Positions 24,615 to 30,686 of a DNA stretch of 64,000 nucleotides are shown here, one piece after another. Each line of letters starts with the position of its first letter. Within the stretch, counting starts at the first letter, position 1. The position numbers and the translations under genes were made by a program. The notes under the pieces are model-generated. The model had not been told where the DNA came from, made no database searches, and saw only the letters and a list, made by a program, of their open reading frames with translations. Origin of the DNA: Nocardioides massiliensis (GTDB lineage Bacteria; Actinomycetota; Actinomycetes; Propionibacteriales; Nocardioidaceae); assembly GCF_030811215.1 (NCBI RefSeq), contig NZ_JAUSQM010000001.1, forward strand, positions 3,224,001 through 3,288,000. The letters are read 5' to 3'.

Positions 24615-25462
24615 GGACACTCAAGCGTCTCGCGGCGTTCTACCTCGCTCTGTTTCTTGCGGCCTTCCAGTTCGACGCGGCGGCACTAGCCCAGGATCAG
24701 ATCGGCGGCGGCGCGGACGATGACGTCTTCTTCGTCGATGTGGAACGTAATCAGCCGCCCGGCTCGACACCAGGTGACGCGACGCCCGTGCGCGGCGACG
24801 GCGACGGCGAACCTCGATATGACGGATACCGGTCAGAGCCTGCGTGTGGCTCCAGGCTCGGTGTACGCATCCCCGAATGCGAGCAGCAGTGGTTCTGTCC
24901 GCCGGGCCAGATGTACTGGCACATACTCGGTCGGGAAACAGCCACCGGCCGCTGGGTAACCATCGGCGGCCAGTGCACGCCCACAGGCGAGGAACCCACC
25001 CTCCCCGAAGCCACCCCCGCCGAGATCACCCCCGCGATCGTCCTGCGCGCACTGCGCCGCCTCGGCCTGCCGGAGGCGCACGCTCAGACCCAGCCCGAGG
25101 GCACGACGCTGGTCAACTTCGACACCATCTTCTTCGCCGACGCCGAGATCCAGACCCGTGACGTCACGCTGCTCGGGCGGGCGGTGACCATCGAGGCGGA
25201 GCCGGTCGAGTTCACCTGGCACCACGGCGACGGCACGAGCCGCACGACGACGGAGCCGGGTGCGCCGTACCCCGCCCGTGACATCACCCATCGCTACGCC
25301 TCGGCCAGCGACGAGCCGCTCGCGCCGCGGGTGGATGTGACCTACCGGGCGCGGTTCCAGGTGGAGGGCGGGCCGTGGCGGCCGATCTCCGAAACCGTCA
25401 CCATCGAGGGTCCGACCGGGTCGCTCGAGGTCACCGAGGCGACACCGGTGCTGACGCGATAG
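24611..25462 (+). CDS. Secreted protein with a PKD-like domain
   Basis: 283 aa. A signal peptide is seen (MRTLKRLAAFYLALFLAAFQ, with AALAQD as the likely cleavage region). A middle region carries four Cys, and the C-terminal half contains a PKD-type beta-sandwich (VNFDTIFFADAEIQ, then EFTWHHGDGTS and ITHRYASASDE). These domains mediate surface or carbohydrate contacts; the function is unknown. It is translationally coupled to the preceding lipoprotein gene, so the two may act together at the cell envelope. Confidence 0.8.
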   Translation: MRTLKRLAAFYLALFLAAFQFDAAALAQDQIGGGADDDVFFVDVERNQPPGSTPGDATPVRGDGDGEPRYDGYRSEPACGSRLGVRIPECEQQWFCPPGQMYWHILGRETATGRWVTIGGQCTPTGEEPTLPEATPAEITPAIVLRALRRLGLPEAHAQTQPEGTTLVNFDTIFFADAEIQTRDVTLLGRAVTIEAEPVEFTWHHGDGTSRTTTEPGAPYPARDITHRYASASDEPLAPRVDVTYRARFQVEGGPWRPISETVTIEGPTGSLEVTEATPVLTR

Positions 25463-25566
25463 GGCCCAACCGACCGCCGCCCCGCGCGCCGCCACAGCCA
25501 CGCCGTCGCCCTGACGTAGGCTCGCCCGACGAGGGAGAGCAGTCACGAGAAGGGAGCCGGCCGGCG

Positions 25567-26625
25567 ATGCAACAGCTCTCGGTGGTCGGTCTCAGCTCGG
25601 ACGGCAACCGCTTGATGTTGATCAACGACGCGGGCGAGGAGTTCGCCGTCGCCGTAGACTCCCGCCTTCGCGCTGCACTTCGCGGTGACCAGACCCGGCT
25701 CGGCCAGTTGGAGATCTCCATGGAAAGCGCCCTACGGCCCCGCGACATCCAGGCTCGGATCCGTGCCGGCGAGTCGGCCGAGGCCGTCGCCCAGGCCGCG
25801 CAGACCACCGTCGACAAGATCATGGCCTTCGCCGCGCCCGTGCTTGCCGAGCGCGCCCACATGGCCGACCGCGCCCAACGCTCCTCGGTCCGCCGCGGCC
25901 CCGACGCCGCACCCGGCGGACCCCGCACCCTCGGTGACGCCGTCGCCGAGGCGCTGCTCGCCCTCAAGGTCTCGGCCGGCTCCGTCGAGTGGGACGCCTG
26001 GCGCCGCGAGGACGGCCGCTGGCGCCTGGTCGCCGACTACCAGTTCGAGGGCAAGGCGGTCCGCGCGACCTTCAGCTACGACGTCCCGGGCCAGTACGTC
26101 GTCCCCGAGGACGACGCCGCGCGCATCCTCATCGGCGAGAAGCAGCCCCGCAGCGCCACGCCCTCCACCCCGAAGCAGTCCACCCCCACCGGTCCGCGCC
26201 GGCTCGCCGCCGTCGCCGACAACGAGCTGCCGCTCGGCGACGACGCGATCGCCCTGGTCCACGACCTCGAGGCCGAGGTCGAGGAGATCACCCGGCTGCG
26301 GGCAGCCCAGGAGGACGAGTCCGGTGCCAACGCCGACCAGACCGAGGCCACCGATGCCGACGCCACCGGCGACCCGGACCGCGAGCAGACCGTCGACCTG
26401 ACCGAGGCCGCGGACGCCGTACGCCGGGACGCCCCGGCCACCGACGAGACGGCCGTCGAGCAGGACGCCGAGCCCGCAGCGACGGACGAGCCCAAGGCTG
26501 CTCCGGAGCCGGAGAAGCCCGCCGAGCCGGAGCCCGCGAAGCCGAAGGGCTCGCGCAAGCGCCGCTCGTCGGTGCCGAGCTGGGACGAGATCATGTTCGG
26601 CGGGGGCGGCGGCCGCCGAGACTGA
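25567..26625 (+). CDS. sepH: Septation protein SepH
   Basis: 352 aa with the DUF3071 N-terminal domain (MQQLSVVGLSSDGNRLMLIN to about 190, including a helix-turn-helix-like part AQAAQTTVDKIMAFAAPVLAE and the conserved VEWDAWRREDGRWRLVADY). The C-terminal half is an acidic, disordered linker, and the protein ends in a basic motif (KGSRKRRSSVPSWDEIMFGG). SepH binds and stimulates FtsZ assembly in actinobacteria. The ATG at 25567 has GGAG upstream. The gene is monocistronic as far as can be seen. Confidence 0.93.
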   Translation: MQQLSVVGLSSDGNRLMLINDAGEEFAVAVDSRLRAALRGDQTRLGQLEISMESALRPRDIQARIRAGESAEAVAQAAQTTVDKIMAFAAPVLAERAHMADRAQRSSVRRGPDAAPGGPRTLGDAVAEALLALKVSAGSVEWDAWRREDGRWRLVADYQFEGKAVRATFSYDVPGQYVVPEDDAARILIGEKQPRSATPSTPKQSTPTGPRRLAAVADNELPLGDDAIALVHDLEAEVEEITRLRAAQEDESGANADQTEATDADATGDPDREQTVDLTEAADAVRRDAPATDETAVEQDAEPAATDEPKAAPEPEKPAEPEPAKPKGSRKRRSSVPSWDEIMFGGGGGRRD

Positions 26626-26648
26626 TCCCCGCCCCGGGATCGACCTGC

Positions 26649-26654
26649 TAGCGT
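26649..26654 (+). promoter_or_regulatory. Candidate -10 element of the leader-peptide transcript
   Basis: TAGCGT lies about 10 bp before the leader ATG, so the transcript would start at or within a few bases of the ATG (a leaderless or near-leaderless leader ORF). No good -35 is seen. Confidence 0.4.
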
Positions 26655-26663
26655 CTGCCCATC

Positions 26664-26711
26664 ATGAACGCGCCTTTCCGCTCCTGTTGTCGCTGCTGTC
26701 GCTGCGCCTGA
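26664..26711 (+). CDS. Cys-rich leader peptide (15 aa)
   Basis: The frame encodes MNAPFRSCCRCCRCA, with five Cys codons among the last eight sense codons (TGT TGT, TGC TGT, TGC), followed by TGA. Such tiny Cys-rich frames upstream of genes are known in actinobacteria as attenuators that sense Cys-tRNA supply by ribosome stalling. A hairpin begins two bases after the stop (26713-26731). An unknown gene starts at 26775. No ribosome binding site is visible, in keeping with leaderless starts. It was read directly from the sequence and is too short for normal gene finding. Confidence 0.7.
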   Translation: MNAPFRSCCRCCRCA

Positions 26712-26712
26712 C

Positions 26713-26748
26713 GCCGACCGCATCGGTCGGCATCCCCTGCCTCGACCG
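26713..26748 (+). promoter_or_regulatory. Attenuator-like mutually exclusive stems after the leader
   Basis: GCCGACCG (26713-26720) pairs with CGGTCGGC (26724-26731) as a perfect 8-bp hairpin. The middle segment CGGTCG (26724-26729) can instead pair with CGACCG at 26743-26748. A ribosome stalled on the Cys codons would cover the first arm and favour the second pairing, as in classical attenuators. Confidence 0.5.
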
Positions 26749-26774
26749 ACTGCGACCCTCGGAACGGAACCCTC

Positions 26775-27275
26775 ATGCTCGCTGCTTCTCCCCTGCTGTC
26801 CCGCACTCTGCGCACCGCCGGACTGGCACTCCTACCGGCGTCCCAGCGCGTGCCGGTGACCCTGCTGCTGCGGCCCTTCGCTGACGATGGCACCGTCCTG
26901 CGCCTCACTGCGCGCGGCACCACGATCCGCTTGGAGGAGTACGCCGCCAGCGCACTGACCGTCGCCCTGCTGCGCGCCGAGTGCGACTGCGAGGAGCACC
27001 GGGTCGCCGGCGCTGCCCACCGCACCGTGCTCGCTCCGGACGCGGTCCCCGACGCCGCGGTCGAGATCGACGGGGCGCGCCGCTTCGGCTGGCGCGGCAT
27101 CGAGGCTGCTCTGCTCGGGCCGGACCAGGTGGCGCCGTACCTCGAGGAGCTGCTCGAGCGGATCGCTCAGTCGCCGGTGGCCACCGGGCGCGCCGGGTCG
27201 GCGACCCAGCCGCTCCACGACTCCGGCTGGAGCGCGACCTCGATCCCGAGCGAGGCCAGCACCAGGGCGGTGTGA
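26775..27275 (+). CDS. Hypothetical protein downstream of the Cys leader
   Basis: 166 aa, soluble. It contains RAECDCEEHR (two Cys, one His), a Leu/Arg-rich N-terminal part and helical C-terminal region (GIEAALLGPDQVAPYLEELLERIAQ). I do not recognise the family. The ATG at 26775 has GGAACGGAA upstream. Its 3' end overlaps the convergent sulfurtransferase by 109 bp; the last 40 or so residues (SATQPLHDSGWSATSIPSEA) read like antisense sequence, so a natural end near residue 130 may once have existed. Cys-leader control and the neighbouring sulfurtransferase suggest a sulfur-related role (inference). Confidence 0.6.
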   Translation: MLAASPLLSRTLRTAGLALLPASQRVPVTLLLRPFADDGTVLRLTARGTTIRLEEYAASALTVALLRAECDCEEHRVAGAAHRTVLAPDAVPDAAVEIDGARRFGWRGIEAALLGPDQVAPYLEELLERIAQSPVATGRAGSATQPLHDSGWSATSIPSEASTRAV

Positions 27276-28000
27276 GCGGCCGTCACCCCCGAGCCGCAGT
27301 ACGCCGCGACAGGCCCGTCGTCGGCGCCCACCGCGCCGACCGCCGCGCGCAGCTCGGCTGCGGGCCGGACCGTCCCGTCCTCGCGCACGAGCGCCGAGGT
27401 GGGCAGGTTGCGGGCGCCCGGCACGTGGCCGGCGACGGGGTCGACCGGCTCAGTCTCGCCGCGGAAGCGCTCCGGAGTGCGGGCGTCGAGCAGCACCCCG
27501 GCGAACGACCCGACATCGTCCTGCGCCAGCACCGGTAGCCGGCCTGGGCGTGCGACGAAGTCGCCTGGCTCGACCGGGCTCTCCCCCACGACCGCGGGGG
27601 CGTCGGCGCGCAACCAGGCGGCGTACCCACCGTCGAGGACGCGGACGTCGTCGTGGCCGTGGTGACGCAGCAGTCACCAGCAACGCGCCGCGGCCACGCC
27701 GTTCGCGCCGTCATAGACGACGACCGGCTGGCCGGTGCGCACGCCTGCCGCGCGCATCGCTGCACCGAACCGCTCGGGGTCCGGCAGCGGGTGCCGCCCG
27801 CGGCTGTCGACCGGGTCTGAGGCCGGATCCGCGAGGGCGGTCCCGAGGTCGACGTACGCCGCCCCGGGCAGGTGACCCTCGACGAAGACCTGCTCCCCCG
27901 GCGGCCCGCCGAGGCTCCACCGGACATCGAGGAGGGTGGGCGGTTGGGCACCGGTCAGCTCGCTGAGCAGGGTCGCGACGTCGACGAACGGGGAGCTCAC
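27167..28000 (-). pseudogene. Sulfurtransferase (rhodanese, two-domain) interrupted by an in-frame TGA
   Basis: The reading frame codes for a two-domain rhodanese like thiosulfate/3-mercaptopyruvate sulfurtransferases: N-terminal domain (TLLDVRWSLGGPPGEQVFVE and GHLPGAAYVDLGTALADP) and C-terminal domain with the catalytic loop CGSGVTA (AAYCGSGVTAAHTALVLASL). The two halves are in the same frame but a TGA at 27674-27676 interrupts them, at a point where homologues read AARxWWLL (here AARCW-stop-LLRHHGH). The change is TGG to TGA. The GTG start at 28000 is preferred; an ATG at 28042 is possible. The gene is likely inactivated unless the stop is a base error or is read through. A restart within the C-terminal half (first Met at 27613) would give a single domain. 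Confidence 0.8.
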
Positions 28001-28058
28001 ACCCCGATCCAACCACTGCCGTCGCACCACCTCGAGGGGCATGGCACCATCAGCGCCC

Positions 28059-28712
28059 GTGGCGGAGCTGATCTTCTGGACCGGGACGATGGATGCGGGC
28101 AAGTCGACCCTTGCCCTCCAGACCAACCACAACCACGCCGCCCGCGGCCGGGTCGGCCGGATCTTCACCTGCCAGGACCGGGCCGGCACGTCGCGGATCT
28201 CCTCGCGGCTGGGACTCGAGCACGAGGCGCTCGAGGTGGCGCCGGACTTCGACTTCTGGAAGTACGTCGTCAGCGACCTCACCCACGGCGGCCGGATCGA
28301 CTTTCTCGTGTGCGACGAGGCGCAGTTCTACTCCCCGCAGCAGATCGAGCAGCTGGCCAAGGTCGTGGACGAGCTGCAGATCGACGTGTTCTGCTTCGGC
28401 ATCCTCACCGACTTCCGCACCCGACTCTTCCCCGGCTCCGCCCGGCTCGTCGAGCTCGCCGACCGCACCGAGCTGCTGCAGGTCGAGGCGCTGTGCTGGT
28501 GCGGCAAGCGCGCCACCCACAACGCCCGGGTCGAAAACGGCGTCCTGGTCACCAAAGGTGCGCAGGTCGTCGTCGGCGACGTCGAGGCGGCCGACCAGCC
28601 CCCGGCCGACGTCGCCTACGAGGTGCTGTGTCGCCAGCACCACCGGCGAGGACTCACCGCGGCGCGGGCCCAGGCCGCCAGCCTGGTGTCCGAGCCGCTG
28701 CCGTTCGGCTGA
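28059..28712 (+). CDS. tdk: Thymidine kinase
   Basis: 217 aa. The type II thymidine kinase P-loop GTMDAGKST lies at residues of about 9-17, the Mg2+-binding DEAQF follows (LVCDEAQFYSPQQIEQLAK), and the lasso domain has the zinc-ligand blocks CWCGKRATHNARV and LCRQHH. The enzyme phosphorylates thymidine for nucleotide salvage. GTG start at 28059, divergent from the sulfurtransferase. Confidence 0.95.
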   Translation: MAELIFWTGTMDAGKSTLALQTNHNHAARGRVGRIFTCQDRAGTSRISSRLGLEHEALEVAPDFDFWKYVVSDLTHGGRIDFLVCDEAQFYSPQQIEQLAKVVDELQIDVFCFGILTDFRTRLFPGSARLVELADRTELLQVEALCWCGKRATHNARVENGVLVTKGAQVVVGDVEAADQPPADVAYEVLCRQHHRRGLTAARAQAASLVSEPLPFG

Positions 28713-28807
28713 GGCGTCCGGCAGGGGTCGGCGTACGACGTCCCAGGAGTCACACTGCGTATCCGAAGTTGCGCGACACGCCGACTGGAACGTCTACAAA
28801 GTGGCGG

Positions 28808-28829
28808 ATTCGCTACACGTGTAGCGAAT
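28808..28829. repeat. 22-bp perfect palindrome between tdk and the phosphatase gene
   Basis: The core TTCGCTACACGTGTAGCGAA plus one matching base on each side is self-complementary. It lies between two convergent genes. It lacks a loop and a T-tract, so a protein-binding site or an unusual terminator are both possible. Confidence 0.6.
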
Positions 28830-28836
28830 TGGCGCC

Positions 28837-29979
28837 CTACCCCACCAGCAGCGGAATCCGCATCTCGGCAGGGGTGAGGGAGCCGTGGAAGCCGACGAGC
28901 TGGGCCTCGAAGGACCACCGGTCGGTGTCGACGACGGTGAAGTCGTCGCGAGCGGCGACGAGGACGTCGCCGACCCGGGCGAGGACGCCCGCGTCGAGGG
29001 GGCCGAACCAGCCGCGGGCGACGGCGTCGGCGCGGGTGAGGACCTCGGCCCGGTCGCCGACCGCCTCGCGCCAGGCGGCGAGGACGTCGTCGGTGGCGCC
29101 GCCGCGGCAGTAGAGCTGGCGGAAGCGGGCCTCGCCGCCGAAGAGCGCGACGCCGTCCATGAGGTCGGGGCGCGCGACGATGTCGAGGCGGGACTCGGCC
29201 GGGGAGTCGACCATGCCGTGGTCGGCGACGACGAGGATGCGCACCGACGCGGGCAGCGCCTCGCGCAGCTGCTCGAGCTGCAGGTCGATCGCGGCGAGCT
29301 GGTCGCGCCACTGCCAGGAGCCACAGCCGTGGGTGTGGCCGGTCGCGTCGAGGTCGGAGTCGTAGAGGTAGACCACCGACGGCGTGTGCCGCAGCGCGCC
29401 GAGTGCCCCCTCCACCTGCGCGGTCGCGTCGTCGGCGCCGACGAACGGCACCCCGCGGAACCCGATCCTGGTCAGGCCCGAGCTGGCGAAGGCCGACTTG
29501 TTGACCACGGTGGTGTGGACTCCGGCGCGCTCGAGGCGCGTGAAGGCGGTGGGGTGCGGCTGCCACTGCTCGGGGTCGACCCGGTCGTCCCACAGAAGTG
29601 AGAACAACAGGTCCTCAGTGCCGGGGATGCGGCTACTGAAGCCGATCATCCCGTGCTCCCCCGGCGCCAGCGCTGTGCCGAGCGAGGTCAGGCTCGTGGC
29701 GGTGGTGGACGGGACGCCGGCGGTCAGCTCGCGCGCCGGGCCGCCCTGCTCGGCGAGCAGCGCGTGGAGGTACGGCGCCTCCTCCGGATGCGCGGCCAGG
29801 AGGTCGGCGCCCAGTCCGTCGACGAGGAAGACGACGTACTGCTGCGCCTCGGGCAGGTCGATCCCCGGACGCGCGAAGCCGGATCCGGCGCCCAGCGCGT
29901 GCGCCACCGCGGGGAGGACGTCACCCAGCGTGCGCTCGCCGTACGCCGGCGCGACGAACTCGGCCGGCCCGGAGGTCAC
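28837..29979 (-). CDS. Alkaline phosphatase-superfamily phosphodiesterase/nucleotide pyrophosphatase
   Basis: 380 aa. Metal-site residues are visible in FLVDGLGADLL (Asp), PSTTATSLTSLG (Thr nucleophile), YDSDLDATGHTHG and VVADHGMVDSP. The family hydrolyses phosphodiester or nucleotide pyrophosphate bonds with two metal ions. There is no clear signal peptide. The GTG at 29979 overlaps the DUF5998 stop, so the two are translated together; the region upstream in frame is out-of-family. This pairing with DUF5998 is conserved in actinobacteria as I recall. Confidence 0.88.
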   Translation of the reverse strand: MTSGPAEFVAPAYGERTLGDVLPAVAHALGAGSGFARPGIDLPEAQQYVVFLVDGLGADLLAAHPEEAPYLHALLAEQGGPARELTAGVPSTTATSLTSLGTALAPGEHGMIGFSSRIPGTEDLLFSLLWDDRVDPEQWQPHPTAFTRLERAGVHTTVVNKSAFASSGLTRIGFRGVPFVGADDATAQVEGALGALRHTPSVVYLYDSDLDATGHTHGCGSWQWRDQLAAIDLQLEQLREALPASVRILVVADHGMVDSPAESRLDIVARPDLMDGVALFGGEARFRQLYCRGGATDDVLAAWREAVGDRAEVLTRADAVARGWFGPLDAGVLARVGDVLVAARDDFTVVDTDRWSFEAQLVGFHGSLTPAEMRIPLLVG

Positions 29980-30641
29980 CGCGCAGCCGGGCCGTGGTCG
30001 TGTCGCGCGCCGGTGCGGATCACCGGTGCGCCGCCGGCGCTCGCGTGGGTCAGGCCCGACAGCGTCTCGGCGAACTCCAGCAGCCGGGCGACCGCCTCGG
30101 GCCCGTCGGCCGCGGCGCTCATGCGGATGGAGAAGTCGTCGGAGGCGAGCACGCCGGTGTAGCCGTGGTCGGCTTCGCACTGCGGGTCCGAGCAGCCGGC
30201 CGGCTCGAGGTCGATGCGGCTGACCCCGCCCCACCCGATCGTCAGCACGGCCTCGTTGGCGCCCGGGTAGGGCACGGTCGTGCCGGCGTACGACGCCGGG
30301 TTGGCCACCATCCGGTTGACCACCACGGAGCGGACCGCGGACAGCGCGACCGCCTCGGTGGAGGTCGACGTGTAGGGCTCGGGCAACAGGTCGTCGGGCG
30401 CGTGCTCGTCGGTGTGGACCACGATGAGCCGGCTCCCGGTGAGCACGAGGACGCTCATGTGGCGGCGCACCTCGTCGCGGTCGATCGTCGGCTCGTGATG
30501 GACGAGGAACGACTCGATCCGCTCCCCGGCGACGGCCGCGGCCACGCCGCCGGCCACGACGTCGGGGTAGTAGCCGGTCTTCTCGATCGCGGCCTGGAGG
30601 TCAGCCGAGGGTCCGCGGTCTTCGTTGGTCCTGCTGCGCAT
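29976..30641 (-). CDS. DUF5998 protein
   Basis: 221 aa, with long matches I recognise from actinobacterial DUF5998 proteins (AIEKTGYYPDVVAGGVAAAV, HHEPTIDRDEVRRHMSVLVL and CSDPQCEADHGYTG). It is cytosolic with no membrane segment. The function is unknown. It is the first gene of a two-gene unit with the phosphatase-family enzyme. Confidence 0.85.
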   Translation of the reverse strand: MRSRTNEDRGPSADLQAAIEKTGYYPDVVAGGVAAAVAGERIESFLVHHEPTIDRDEVRRHMSVLVLTGSRLIVVHTDEHAPDDLLPEPYTSTSTEAVALSAVRSVVVNRMVANPASYAGTTVPYPGANEAVLTIGWGGVSRIDLEPAGCSDPQCEADHGYTGVLASDDFSIRMSAAADGPEAVARLLEFAETLSGLTHASAGGAPVIRTGARHDHGPAAR

Positions 30642-30659
30642 ACGTGCAGTGTGTCACGC

Positions 30660-30684
30660 ACGGCCCGGCTGTGCGCCGGGCCGT
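30660..30684. terminator. Terminator of the acyl-CoA synthetase-like gene
   Basis: ACGGCCCGGC and GCCGGGCCGT form a perfect 10-bp stem with loop TGTGC, just past the stop of the gene starting at 33503. Confidence 0.75.
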
Positions 30685-30686
30685 CC

